Shown one piece after another: positions 1 to 8,364 of a stretch of 64,000 bases of DNA. Every line of letters starts with the position of its first letter. The stretch's first letter is position 1. The notes beneath the pieces are model-generated. The model did no database searches. It was not told where the DNA came from and saw nothing but the letters and a program-made list of their open reading frames with translations. The stretch is from the IMG/VR virus record IMGVR_UViG_3300045996_002876, positions 1 through 64,000 of that record; one strand, 5' to 3'. Both the position numbers and the translations under genes were made by a program. The DNA comes from a virus.

Positions 1-8
1 ACCAAAGA

Positions 9-60
9 GACTCTGCCGGGGGCTGCCCGGAGTCGGCGGAGGGCAGCCCCCGGCAGAGTC
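9..60. repeat. Perfect 20-bp inverted repeat (stem-loop)
   Basis: The arms 9-28 and 41-60 are exact reverse complements around a 12-base loop. It lies upstream of the portal gene, where the end of a large terminase gene would be expected just outside the window. It could be a transcription terminator for that gene or a packaging or recombination structure. There is no T-run after the stem, so a classical intrinsic terminator is not demonstrated. Confidence 0.75.
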
Positions 61-113
61 AGGGGCCGGCGTCGGGGTGGGCCCGCCCCCGGCCGGGGGC
101 GGAGGCGGGCGGA

Positions 114-157
114 GGGGTGGCCGGGCTAACCCGCCCTGGGGTTAGCCCGGCCACCCC
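114..157. repeat. 19-bp inverted repeat (stem-loop)
   Basis: The arms 114-132 and 139-157 are exact reverse complements with a 6-base loop. It is the second long GC-rich hairpin before the portal operon, about 50 bases after the first. No T-run follows. Like the other long hairpins in this genome it may separate transcription units. Confidence 0.75.
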
Positions 158-528
158 GGAGCCGCCGGGACGCACGACCCGCGACCGGCGCCCTGGCTCG
201 GGGCTTCCAGGGCGGCCAGCCCGCGCACGCGTGAACCAGCCGTGCCTTTGTCGAACGCACGACCGGAGACGGCCGCCCACTTGTCGGGACGCCGGGGAGG
301 GACGTGCGGCCCGGGGACGCGTGGGGCGTAACCCCAATAGGGGGGGGGTGGAATATTCGCAGAAGCGAAGTCCTCAGAGAGGACGAGCACCCCCGTTTGG
401 AAAACCCGGGGCTCCCCGGGTCTCATGAGAAACGGCCCCGAAAAAATACGACCCCGGGTCCGGAACTCACAGTCAAACGGCTACACTTGCGTTGCCCCCA
501 CGTCCGACCGGAGTCTCCCCGGGGGCCC
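158..528. other. Gene-poor stretch before the portal operon
   Basis: I see no convincing gene here. The open frames on both strands are Arg/Pro/Gly-rich shadows with no start context. The composition is locally uneven, with a run of nine or ten G near 341-351 and short A-rich stretches near 430-445, unlike the coding parts. It ends at the repeated promoter cassette. Confidence 0.5.
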
Positions 529-602
529 TTCAGGAATTTCAAGATTTTTTCCTGATTCTCCTTGACAGGCCGCCCGGAATGTGGTATAGGTTGGGGTACA
601 CC
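529..602 (+). promoter_or_regulatory. Sigma70-type promoter P1 with TCAAG dyad, drives the head operon
   Basis: The -35 box TTGACA (562-567) and -10 box TATAGG (585-590) are 17 bases apart. Upstream is a dyad-like box TCAAG-N7-CCTGA (539-555). The 74-base block, including a shared GGTACACC just after the start point, recurs almost unchanged at 9820-9893. It sits directly before the portal gene, so it probably drives the structural operon. Confidence 0.85.
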
Positions 603-639
603 TCTTCGCCGCCCCGCCCCCACAACCCACCCCCTCCGC

Positions 640-2082
640 GTGCCCCTCGGGTCCTGGCTCCGGCGGCTCGTCCCGTTCCTACCCCGGCCCGCCCGGGAGA
701 AGGCCGCCGGGCGGGCCCGCGAGACGTTCGCCCCGTCCGCCGCCGGGTCCCCGGGGATGACCGGGTGGAGCGAGAACCGGTCCGACCAGGCCCGGGCCTT
801 CCGCCACTGGACGTTCGTGGCCATCTCCCGGATCGCCGACCGGGTGGCCTGCCAGGCCGTCAACGTGGCCCGCGTCCAGGCCGCCCCCCAGGGCCCGCCC
901 AAGGGGCAGGCGGCCCGGCTCGCCCGCCAGAAGGCCCTGGCCCCGATCGCCAACCAGGAGACGACCGTCCCGGCCGGCCGGGACCACCCCCTGTGCCGCC
1001 TGCTGGCCGACCCGAACGACCCGGACACGGCCTACGACCTGTGGTACGAGACGGTCCTGTTCCTCCTGCTGACCGGGAACGCCTACTGGTGGGCCCCCCG
1101 GAACGCGGTCCTGGGCGGCCCGGCCGCCCTCTGGGTCCTGCCCAGCCACTGGGTGTTCCCGGTCTTCGACCGGGACGGGGTGGTCGTCGCCTACGACCTC
1201 CGGCCGGACACCGGCGGGTACCTGACCCGCCGCCTGCCGGCCGCCGAGGTCATCCACTTCCGCAAGAAGAGCCCGACCAACAAGCACGACGGGTACAGCC
1301 CGCAGACGGCCGGGGCCCACTGGATCGACAGCCAGCTGAGCGTCGACAAGAGCCGCTGGCACACGTTCAAGAACGGGGCCTTCCCGGCCGCCGCCCTCGA
1401 GTTCCACGACAACTACAGCGACCCGACGGACGACGACCTGGCCCGGATCGAGCAGAAGTTCCTGGCCCGGTACGCCGGGGAGACGCGGGCCGGCAAGCCC
1501 CTCCTCCTGCCCCCCGGGGTCAAGTACCACAAGATCAGCCTGACCCCGGCCGAGATGGCCTACGTGGCCTCGGCCGACCAGCTCCGGGACAACATCCTGG
1601 CCCTCTTCGGGGTCCCGGCGGTCGTCGCCGGGATCGTCCAGAACATGACGTTCGGGGCCATCATGGCCGCCAACGTCAACTTCTGCTCGATCACCGTCAA
1701 CCCCCTCCTCCGGTTCCTCGGCCAGGTCATCACCGAGAAGCTGGCCCGCCCGGCCTACGGGGCCGACCTGGTCGTCTACTGGGACGACGCCACCCCGGAG
1801 GACCCGGCCGCCCGCGAGGCCGCCATCAAGACGGATGCCCTCCTCGGCGGGATCACGACCAACGAGCTCCGGGCCCTCCGCGGCCGCCAGCCGTACGCCC
1901 ACGGCGGGGACGACCCTTTGGTCCCGCACATCGGCCTGGTCCTGAACTGGGGGACCGGGCGGCCGATCGAGGAGCTCAACCCCCAGGCGGCCCTCGACGC
2001 CAAGCCGGCCAAGGCCCCGCCGGCCGACGCCGGCCGCCCGCCGGGGCCGGCCGACGAGCCCCAGGACCCCGGCGAAGACTGA
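640..2082 (+). CDS. Phage portal protein (HK97 family)
   Basis: The portal forms the dodecameric ring at the head vertex through which DNA is packaged and ejected. The 480-residue product has the usual HK97-type layout: an N-terminal wing region, a core rich in LLLTGNAYW and LPSHWVFPV type segments, the segment DQLRDNILALFGVP, and a Pro/Ala-rich C-terminus. Length matches the family. I chose the GTG at 640 because the frame runs upstream through the -35 and -10 boxes of P1, so any earlier start could not be on that transcript. No clear Shine-Dalgarno sequence is visible. The prohead protease and capsid genes follow, in the normal order for this head type. Confidence 0.9.
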   Translation: MPLGSWLRRLVPFLPRPAREKAAGRARETFAPSAAGSPGMTGWSENRSDQARAFRHWTFVAISRIADRVACQAVNVARVQAAPQGPPKGQAARLARQKALAPIANQETTVPAGRDHPLCRLLADPNDPDTAYDLWYETVLFLLLTGNAYWWAPRNAVLGGPAALWVLPSHWVFPVFDRDGVVVAYDLRPDTGGYLTRRLPAAEVIHFRKKSPTNKHDGYSPQTAGAHWIDSQLSVDKSRWHTFKNGAFPAAALEFHDNYSDPTDDDLARIEQKFLARYAGETRAGKPLLLPPGVKYHKISLTPAEMAYVASADQLRDNILALFGVPAVVAGIVQNMTFGAIMAANVNFCSITVNPLLRFLGQVITEKLARPAYGADLVVYWDDATPEDPAAREAAIKTDALLGGITTNELRALRGRQPYAHGGDDPLVPHIGLVLNWGTGRPIEELNPQAALDAKPAKAPPADAGRPPGPADEPQDPGED

Positions 2083-2093
2083 CCCCTCCCGGC

Positions 2094-2128
2094 CGCCCGG
2101 CCGAACTCCCCCAGAGTTCGGCCGGGCG
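2094..2128. repeat. 15-bp stem-loop after the portal gene
   Basis: Exact arms 2094-2108 and 2114-2128 with a 5-base loop lie between the portal stop and the next start. There is no T-run. It may act as an RNA-stability element or an attenuator within the operon. Confidence 0.6.
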
Positions 2129-2140
2129 AGGCTGACCCCC

Positions 2141-2350
2141 ATGCCCTGGCCCGACCTGACCCGGTACCTGATCGTCGGGACGATCGTCGTCCTCGGCCTG
2201 TACGACCTGGTGGCCCTCGGCCGGGGCGGGCCGGACGCGACCATCTCCCGCGTGGCCCTCGACCTGGCCGTCCGCTACCCCCTGTTCCCGTTCGCCCTCG
2301 GCGTCCTCGCCGGGCACATCCTGGCCGCCCAGCCCCACCCCCACCAGTAG
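2141..2350 (+). CDS. Small two-helix membrane protein
   Basis: The 69-residue product has two hydrophobic segments, roughly residues 8-26 and 44-62, separated by a short charged loop. No family is recognised. It sits between the portal and a small virion-like protein and is probably cotranscribed from P1. A holin-like or head-assembly membrane role would be guesswork. Confidence 0.6.
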   Translation: MPWPDLTRYLIVGTIVVLGLYDLVALGRGGPDATISRVALDLAVRYPLFPFALGVLAGHILAAQPHPHQ

Positions 2351-2353
2351 CCC

Positions 2354-2632
2354 ATGGCCACCTACGCCCAGAACACCGACGTCGACGCTGCGGCCGAGGC
2401 CCTGGTCGGGTCCGCCCTCCCGGTCCTCTACGGGGTCCACCTGAAGGCCCTGGCGGCCAACACCGGGACCGTGTACGTCGGCCTGTCCGACCAGGTGACG
2501 GCCTCCACCGGGTGGCCCCTGGCCGCCGGGGAGGACCTGTTCGTGTCGGCCGCCGAGTGTAACTCCGACGCCAACGGGGTGTACGTGATCGCCTCCACCA
2601 CCAACCAGGCCGTCGCCTACCGGGCGGTCTGA
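2354..2632 (+). CDS. Small unknown protein, possible virion decoration protein
   Basis: This 92-residue protein is Ala/Val/Thr-rich without charged clusters, a composition typical of beta-rich phage surface proteins. It starts 4 bases after the previous stop and its own stop is 2 bases before the next ATG, so it belongs to the head operon. No catalytic motif or family is recognised. Confidence 0.6.
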   Translation: MATYAQNTDVDAAAEALVGSALPVLYGVHLKALAANTGTVYVGLSDQVTASTGWPLAAGEDLFVSAAECNSDANGVYVIASTTNQAVAYRAV

Positions 2633-2634
2633 CC

Positions 2635-3957
2635 ATGTGGCCACGCCCCAGATTCCCGGACCTCGGGGCCTCCTTCGCTGGCCCGCGGCGACGGGCGGCC
2701 GGCCCCGCCCCGCCCGCCTCCCCCGCCCCCGACGTGTGGCTCAAGGCCGAGAATTACAACGCCGCGACGGGCACCTGGACGGACGCGGGCGCCCTGGGGT
2801 TCAGCCCATCCCAGGCGACCGAGGCCAACCGCCCGACCCTCACCAGTAACGCCTTCAAGACGTACCCGGCCGTCACTTATTCGGCCACGCAAAATCTGAC
2901 CGGCACGTCCATGCCGCTGGCCAACAGCCGCACGAAGGGGACGTGGATGGCGGTCTTCCGGTCGGACACCGGGAGCCCGCCGGGCGGGTCGGTCTTCAGC
3001 ACGACCCAGGACCAATTGGGCTTGCTCTCCGACGGCCGGGTCGCACTCAACACCGCGGCGGCCGAGTACGGGACGATGGCGGCCGGGGCGAAGGCGGGCA
3101 TGTTGAGCCTGGCCGGCGGGCAAGTGTCCACCCTGATCTACGACGGGGCCCTCGCCGGGAATGCCAACCGGCTCAAGTTCCGCCGGAACCTGATCCAAGA
3201 GACGCTGACCTTTACCGGGACGATCCCGGCGACGACCTACGCGGGCGGGACGGGCGTGTTCCTCGGGCGGGAGGCCAACGGGTCGGGCTGGGCACACAAC
3301 GCGGCCGAAATCATCTTCTGGCGGGCCGTTGCCCTGACCGACCCCCAGATCGCCGAATGGGAATCGTACTTGGCCGCCAAGTACCTGACCAAGACGACAA
3401 AGCAGATGGTCGTCAGCGGGGACAGTAACGCCAAGGGGAGCCCGAACCACGTCGACGCCGGCTGGCCCCAGCGGGTGACGGCGGCCCTCGGGTGGGCGGC
3501 CGTCTCGAACAACTCGACGGTCGGGTACAAACTCATCCAGGGGTCGGCGTCGCCCAACTTCGAGAAGCGGGACGACTGGCACACGGCGCAGCCGTATGTC
3601 GTGGCGCTGGGCACGAACGACCTGGCCGTGGATCACGCCAGCCTGGCGACCCTCCAGGGGTACGTCAACACGCTCAAGACGAAGCTGACGGCCTGCCGCT
3701 ACCCGATCTTCGCGTTCACCATCCCGGCGGCCGGGGCGAACATCGCCGGGGCCGACGAGACGACGCGGACGGGCTTCAACGCCTGGCTGGCCGCCCAGAC
3801 CGGCCTGACCGTGATCGACGTGGCGGCGGCCCTGGGCGACCCGACTGGGGCGGGGGGCGCGAACTTCGAGGGGGACGACCTGCACCTGTCGGACGCCGGC
3901 CACGAGGTGGTGGAGGCGGCGGTGGTCGCGGCGTTCACGACGGCGGGGTACGTCTAG
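2635..3957 (+). CDS. SGNH/GDSL-type esterase with LamG-like N-terminal region
   Basis: The 440-residue protein carries the SGNH hydrolase blocks in order: GDSN with nucleophile Ser264, GTND with Asn328, and DDLH (Asp414, His417) for the catalytic dyad. Residues about 35-245 look like a concanavalin/LamG-type beta-sandwich. SGNH enzymes remove acetyl or other ester groups from glycans; in phages they are usually tail fibre parts that de-acetylate the receptor. The odd point is location: it lies between the portal and prohead protease genes instead of in the tail module. It may be a surface-exposed head fibre or a displaced fibre gene. Start is the ATG two bases after the preceding stop. Confidence 0.8.
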   Translation: MWPRPRFPDLGASFAGPRRRAAGPAPPASPAPDVWLKAENYNAATGTWTDAGALGFSPSQATEANRPTLTSNAFKTYPAVTYSATQNLTGTSMPLANSRTKGTWMAVFRSDTGSPPGGSVFSTTQDQLGLLSDGRVALNTAAAEYGTMAAGAKAGMLSLAGGQVSTLIYDGALAGNANRLKFRRNLIQETLTFTGTIPATTYAGGTGVFLGREANGSGWAHNAAEIIFWRAVALTDPQIAEWESYLAAKYLTKTTKQMVVSGDSNAKGSPNHVDAGWPQRVTAALGWAAVSNNSTVGYKLIQGSASPNFEKRDDWHTAQPYVVALGTNDLAVDHASLATLQGYVNTLKTKLTACRYPIFAFTIPAAGANIAGADETTRTGFNAWLAAQTGLTVIDVAAALGDPTGAGGANFEGDDLHLSDAGHEVVEAAVVAAFTTAGYV

Positions 3958-3965
3958 CCGGCGGC

Positions 3966-4003
3966 CCCCTCCCCTCCCCTCCCCTACCCTCCCCTCCCCT
4001 CCC
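3966..4003. repeat. CCCCT pentanucleotide tandem repeat
   Basis: Seven 5-base units occur in tandem, one of them imperfect (ACCCT), followed by a partial CCC unit. It lies in the spacer between the SGNH gene and the prohead protease. One strand is purely pyrimidine, so length change by slippage is plausible. Confidence 0.75.
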
Positions 4004-4041
4004 GGCTCACGGGACACCCCCGACCTCCCGACGGCCCGCCC

Positions 4042-5523
4042 ATGCCCGACACCGACTTCCTCGAGATCCTCAAGGCCCGCCGGACCCCGGTCGTCAAGGA
4101 CGGGGCCGCCCACCTGGTCGGGTCCGGGTACGCGTTCCTGACCCGCGGCGGGGAGAAGGCGGTCCTCGCCGACCCCCTCTCGGAGAAGGTGGCGTCCGAC
4201 GACGCGGCCATGACCCACCGGTTCCGGATCTCCAGCCCGTGCCTCGACCGGGCCGGGGACGTGGTCCGCCCGCTCGGGTGCCTGGCCGTCCGGGACGGGA
4301 AGCCCCTCCTCGACCGGTACCGGAAGAACCCCCAGGTCCTGTTCGGGCACGACAGCCGGGCCTTCCCGGTCGCCCGGTCGCGGGACGGCGGCGGGGCCTT
4401 CGGGGTCGACGTCCGGGAGGACGGGATCTTCGGGACGGCCGAGTTCCACGGGTCCACGTACGAGTCCGAGAAGTGCTACGAGCTGATCAAGCTCGGGTAC
4501 CTGAACGCCACCTCGATCGGGTTCAACCCGCTCAAGGCCCGGCTCCTGCCGGACACCCGCCCGGACCCCCGGCGGGGCGAGCTGAACTTCCAGTACCCCG
4601 GCCTGGACTTCGAGGAGTGGGAGCTCATGGAGTGGTCGGTCGTCCCGGTCCCGTGCAACCCCGAGGCCCTGGACGGGCTCAAGGGCTGGGTGGGCAAGGC
4701 GGCCGGCGGCGACTCCCCCCTCCTCCAGTCGATCAAGGCCATGCTGGCCACCGACGGCGGGGCCTCCGTGACCGTGTCCGTCCCGGCCGACCCCCCGCCG
4801 GCCCCCGTCCCGACGATCGAGCTCAAGGTCGAGCCGGTCGTCACCCTCAAGGAGGTCCCGGTGACGTTCGTCTCCGGGGTCGCCCTCGAGCCGTTCACCC
4901 CCTCCGAGGTGGAGGCCGTCGTGGGGCAGCTCACCGCCCCGAAGGTCGAGGTCAGGGAGCTGGTCGTCGAGGACCCGCGGGTGGCCGCCCTGGCGGCCAA
5001 GCTGGCCGAGCTGGAGGCCCGGTTCGCCGGGGCCGCCGCCAAGAACGCCGAGGCCCTCAAGGAGCTCCCGGTCCCGGCCGAGCCCCCGGCCCCCGAGCCC
5101 GAGGCCGAGGCCGAGGCGGCCCCGAAGGCCACCCCGCCGGTCGGGGCCTGGGTCCTCCTGAAGGGCAAGAAGGAGCTCGACGAGCTCTACCACCTGATCG
5201 AGGCCAAGCTCCCCCAGGTGGACAACCCGAAGACGTGCGCCTTCCTGGACGACCTGCACGCCGACCTGGACGCCCTCATGGGGAAGGTCCAGAAGTTCGG
5301 CCGCAAGCAGTACCCGGACTGGTTCCCGAAAGACGCCGACGACCCCAAGGCGGCCCCGGCCGAGGTCGAAAAGGCCGCGGTATCGGGCCCGGCGGGGACG
5401 CCAGTGGCGTCCCCGCCGGTGTGGACCCCGGAGATGGTGGCCGCCGCCCAGGCCGCCCTCGGCAAGCTGGCCGCCCTGGCCGAGCAGTCGGCCCGGTCCG
5501 TCTACCGGCTGACCGGCCGGTAG
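4042..5523 (+). CDS. Prohead protease (HK97/U35 family) with long C-terminal extension
   Basis: The N-terminal 220 residues match the HK97 prohead protease fold: catalytic His103 in the LFGHDS segment, Ser158 in NATSIGFNP, and the EWELMEWSVVPVPCNP segment typical of the family. It cleaves the capsid scaffold during head maturation. The 493-residue product is much longer than the usual roughly 200; residues from about 225 on are Ala/Glu/Pro/Lys-rich with heptad-like stretches, which suggests a fused scaffold domain. This would fit the lack of a separate scaffold gene before the capsid gene. The start context is CCGCCC-ATG with no Shine-Dalgarno sequence. Confidence 0.85.
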   Translation: MPDTDFLEILKARRTPVVKDGAAHLVGSGYAFLTRGGEKAVLADPLSEKVASDDAAMTHRFRISSPCLDRAGDVVRPLGCLAVRDGKPLLDRYRKNPQVLFGHDSRAFPVARSRDGGGAFGVDVREDGIFGTAEFHGSTYESEKCYELIKLGYLNATSIGFNPLKARLLPDTRPDPRRGELNFQYPGLDFEEWELMEWSVVPVPCNPEALDGLKGWVGKAAGGDSPLLQSIKAMLATDGGASVTVSVPADPPPAPVPTIELKVEPVVTLKEVPVTFVSGVALEPFTPSEVEAVVGQLTAPKVEVRELVVEDPRVAALAAKLAELEARFAGAAAKNAEALKELPVPAEPPAPEPEAEAEAAPKATPPVGAWVLLKGKKELDELYHLIEAKLPQVDNPKTCAFLDDLHADLDALMGKVQKFGRKQYPDWFPKDADDPKAAPAEVEKAAVSGPAGTPVASPPVWTPEMVAAAQAALGKLAALAEQSARSVYRLTGR

Positions 5524-5596
5524 GCGGCCCCCCCCCGCCCTCCCCTTCCCCGCCTACCCCACCCACCTCTGACCCCGCCCCGGGGGACCCCCGCCC

Positions 5597-6022
5597 ATGG
5601 CCGCCTTTGTCAAATTCGAGGCGTTCTCGGAACACCTCAGCGAGAAGGTCCACGACCTCAACGCCGACCTCCTCAAGGTCCTCCTGGCCCTGGACGCCCC
5701 GAGCGCCGCCAACGACGCCGTCAAGGCCGACCTGACGAGCGAGCTCGGGACCGCGAACGGGTACACGGCCGGGGGGGAAGACACCCAGAACGCCACCAGC
5801 CGGTCCGGGGGGACGACCTCCGTCACCGGCGTGGACATCGTGTTCACCGCCTCCGGCGGGAGCGTGGGGCCCTTCCGCTACGCCGTCCTCTACAACGACA
5901 CGCCGGCCGCCGGGGTGGTCGACCCCCTGATCGGGTACTGGGACTACGGGTCGAACGTCACCCTGGCGGACGGGGAGACCTTCACGGTCGACTTCGGGTC
6001 GAGCATGTTCACGGTCTCCTAA
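5597..6022 (+). CDS. Unknown virion-type protein
   Basis: A 141-residue protein with a short helical N-terminus (about residues 1-45) and a Gly/Thr/Val-rich beta-type remainder. It is preceded by a C-rich spacer and CCGCCC before the ATG. Its place in the head operon and its composition suggest a structural or decoration protein; I recognise no family. Confidence 0.6.
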   Translation: MAAFVKFEAFSEHLSEKVHDLNADLLKVLLALDAPSAANDAVKADLTSELGTANGYTAGGEDTQNATSRSGGTTSVTGVDIVFTASGGSVGPFRYAVLYNDTPAAGVVDPLIGYWDYGSNVTLADGETFTVDFGSSMFTVS

Positions 6023-6056
6023 CGCACGCCTCCCGCCCCCGGCAAGGACCCCGCCC

Positions 6057-6347
6057 ATGGCCAAGTGTATTATGCAGTGCGTCCGGGACGTCGAGCCGGG
6101 GGCGTCCGAGAACGAGTTCGTCCTCCAGCTGGAGGTGGTCTTCCTCGGGGCCGGCGTCCCCGGCGGGACCCTGAGCGGCAAGGGCCCGGACGGGTCCGGC
6201 CGGGTGCCCTGCCCCCTCACCATCACCCAGCTGGCCCAGTACGCGAACAACGTCGAGGACGCCATGCTCGCCGAGGCGGCCCGGCTGGGGGTCACCGGCC
6301 TCGGCCGGACGGACTGCCTGATCCTGAACTACGTCCGGGGGGCGTGA
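6057..6347 (+). CDS. Small unknown protein of the structural operon
   Basis: A 96-residue protein with four Cys residues scattered (in MAKCIMQC, in VPCP, in TDCL) and no spacing typical of a zinc site. It starts after a CCGCCC-ATG context. Nothing in it identifies a function; context suggests a virion-associated role. Confidence 0.55.
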   Translation: MAKCIMQCVRDVEPGASENEFVLQLEVVFLGAGVPGGTLSGKGPDGSGRVPCPLTITQLAQYANNVEDAMLAEAARLGVTGLGRTDCLILNYVRGA

Positions 6348-6351
6348 GCCG

Positions 6352-6714
6352 GTGATCCCCCTGACGAACGTCGGCTCGGTCTACGACTTCATCCCGGCCT
6401 CCCGCGCCCTGGGGATCGGGCGACGGGACTTCCGCGGGTACGACCGGCTGACCCTGGACGTGTACCACCAGAAGGTCGGGACGGGGACGATCTCCTACCA
6501 GCTCTGGAACGAGACGGCCGGGGCCCCCCTGCTGGACGCGGGCGGGGCCGAGGTCGTGGTCAGCGACGCCCAGGCGGCGGCCGCCCGGTTCCTGACCGCC
6601 ACCTTTACCGTCAACCGGGCGGACGTGATCCTCCTGCGGCTCCGGTCCAAGTCCACGGTGGCCGGGGACGACCCCGTCTTCCTCGGGGCCTCCGTCCTAC
6701 TGTGGAAGGCGTGA
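6352..6714 (+). CDS. Unknown beta-rich structural-operon protein
   Basis: A 120-residue protein starting at GTG, with alternating hydrophobic/polar residues typical of a beta-sandwich (for example LDVYHQKVGTGTISYQLW). Its stop overlaps the next ATG by one base. Probably a virion or fibre component; no family is recognised. Confidence 0.55.
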   Translation: MIPLTNVGSVYDFIPASRALGIGRRDFRGYDRLTLDVYHQKVGTGTISYQLWNETAGAPLLDAGGAEVVVSDAQAAAARFLTATFTVNRADVILLRLRSKSTVAGDDPVFLGASVLLWKA

Positions 6715-7043
6715 TGATCGGGTTCGCCGCCACGTCGTTCGCCGCCGGCCTGCCGTCCTTCCTCGTCGCCTCGTTCGACGACGGCCGGTGCCTGTGGTAC
6801 TTGGACTGGGACGACGCCCTCCGGGCCACGGCCCTGACGTGCGTGAACAACTCGGCCCGGCCATCGTCGGGGTCCGTCGCCCGCCCGGACGGCACGGGGG
6901 CGGTGAGCCTGACGGGGGTGCCCGCCGGGCAGACGCAGACGGTGGCGGTTCCCACGACGGCAGGGCAAGAGATCCAACTGGCCGGCGTCACCGACCGGCC
7001 CGTCCGGCTGGCCGGCCGGGCGGCGTCCTTCTCCTGGGGCTAG
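6714..7043 (+). CDS. Unknown small structural-operon protein
   Basis: The ATG at 6714 overlaps the previous stop (TGATG), which favours it over the in-frame GTG codons at 6702 and 6711. The 109-residue product is rich in Val, Thr and Ala, with no motif that I recognise. Overlap suggests translational coupling within the fibre-like cluster. Confidence 0.55.
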   Translation: MIGFAATSFAAGLPSFLVASFDDGRCLWYLDWDDALRATALTCVNNSARPSSGSVARPDGTGAVSLTGVPAGQTQTVAVPTTAGQEIQLAGVTDRPVRLAGRAASFSWG

Positions 7044-7046
7044 CCC

Positions 7047-7820
7047 GTGGCGCTGACGCTCGTACAGGGGTCGTCGCTCGGGGCGTGGGGGGCCACGACC
7101 AACGGGGCCACGGCCACCGACCCGGTGGCGGTGACGTGGGCGCAGGCCCGGGCGGTCGGCAGTCTGCTGGTCCTCGTCTACTCCTCGGACGGGCTTGTCA
7201 CCGTCCCGCCGGGGTGGGCCTCGGCCGTGGTCGCCCTCGACTACTGCGACATGGAGATTTGTTACCGGACCGCGGCCAACAACGCGACCGACGCCCCGTC
7301 CATCGACAACAACGCCTCCACCTGCCTGGCGTGGGCCGAGTACAGCGGGTGGGACGGGGCGGCCCCGGACAAGACGGCCAGCAGCACCGGGAACACGTTC
7401 ACCGGGACGCAGAGCCGGACGACCGGGACGACCGGGACGACCGTCCAGGCGGACGAGTTGGCCGTCGCCGCCTGGTACTACTCCTGTGCCAACGGGATGA
7501 CCGGGGCCCAGTGGAGCGGGCAGACCAACAGCTTCACCGAGGCGGCCGACGTCGGCACGACCAAGGGGGCCGGGACGAACGTCGGGCTGTGCGTGGCCAC
7601 CCGCGACCTGGCCGCGACCGGGGCCTACTCGTCGTCGGCCAGCATCACCTACCCGGCCGGGCCGGGCCCCAACAACGGGAACGGCGGGGCCATCGCCACC
7701 TTCAAGGCGGCGGCCGTGACGGCCAAGGCCCCGCCCCGGGCCCGCCGCCCGGCCCGCCGGTGGTTCCGCACGGCCGGCGGCCTCCTGGCCCCCCTCCCCG
7801 GTGTCCTCCTGGCCGGCTGA
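7047..7820 (+). CDS. Probable fibre or surface protein
   Basis: The 257-residue product starts at GTG. It resembles phage surface proteins: an N-terminal LVLVYSSDG / VPPGW segment, long Thr/Ser/Gly-rich beta stretches, and a basic Pro/Arg-rich patch near the C-terminus followed by a short hydrophobic tail. I infer a virion fibre or decoration role; no receptor-binding motif is visible. Confidence 0.55.
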   Translation: MALTLVQGSSLGAWGATTNGATATDPVAVTWAQARAVGSLLVLVYSSDGLVTVPPGWASAVVALDYCDMEICYRTAANNATDAPSIDNNASTCLAWAEYSGWDGAAPDKTASSTGNTFTGTQSRTTGTTGTTVQADELAVAAWYYSCANGMTGAQWSGQTNSFTEAADVGTTKGAGTNVGLCVATRDLAATGAYSSSASITYPAGPGPNNGNGGAIATFKAAAVTAKAPPRARRPARRWFRTAGGLLAPLPGVLLAG

Positions 7821-7858
7821 CCCCTCCCGCCCACCCCTTCCCCAGGCCACCCCCGCCC

Positions 7859-8344
7859 ATGGGCCGAATCTATTCCGTCCCCTTCGCCGGGGCCACCGTC
7901 ACCAACGCCGGCGGGAACACCGACCTGTGGGAGTTCCTCCCGGCCGACGACAAGCCGATCCGCCTCCGGGGGTTCTGCCTCGGCCAGACCTCCGAGGTCG
8001 GGGACGCGGCCGAGGAAGGGGTCGAGGTCCAGGTGATCCGGATGGCCGCCACCGTCACCTCGTCCAACGGCGGGGCCGTCACCCCGGTCCCGGTGGACTC
8101 GGCCGACGCGGCCGCCGGGTTCACGGCCGAGACGAACGGGACGACGGTGGCCACCACGTCCGGGGCGACGACGATCGTGGCCTCGTTCATGGTCAACCTC
8201 CGGGGGAGCCCGTTCGACTACTGGTTCCCGGACGAGCGGTTCGCGCCCAAGGCCAAACAGGGGGAGGGCTTGTTCCTCCGCCTGATCACCACGGTCGCGG
8301 ACGACATCACCTTCGGCGGCACGGCGTGGGTCGAGGAGGACTAG
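7859..8344 (+). CDS. Unknown virion-type protein
   Basis: The 161-residue product has a beta-rich pattern with Thr/Val/Ala and a C-terminal segment LRLITTVADDITFGGTAW common in phage beta-sandwich proteins. Start is CCGCCC-ATG without Shine-Dalgarno. Likely a capsid decoration or fibre protein by context only. Confidence 0.5.
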   Translation: MGRIYSVPFAGATVTNAGGNTDLWEFLPADDKPIRLRGFCLGQTSEVGDAAEEGVEVQVIRMAATVTSSNGGAVTPVPVDSADAAAGFTAETNGTTVATTSGATTIVASFMVNLRGSPFDYWFPDERFAPKAKQGEGLFLRLITTVADDITFGGTAWVEED

Positions 8345-8364
8345 CCCACCCGGCGGGAGCGTAA

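Noticed and set aside
117-428. Short rightward frame before the portal gene
   Set aside because: Arg/Pro-rich with no start context, upstream of the promoter that drives the portal gene.
562-639. TTG start at 562 for the portal protein
   Set aside because: It lies in the -35 box of P1, so it cannot be on the transcript; the GTG at 640 is preferred.
2617-5259. Very long leftward open frame (880 codons) opposite the SGNH and protease genes
   Set aside because: Its translation is Gly/Arg/Val/Pro-rich low complexity and it lies exactly antisense to genes with clear motifs; long antisense frames are expected in very GC-rich DNA.
3492-5735. Rightward 747-codon frame overlapping the SGNH and protease genes
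   Set aside because: Out-of-frame shadow made of Arg/Gly/Pro runs; both real genes in this stretch have catalytic motifs in another frame.
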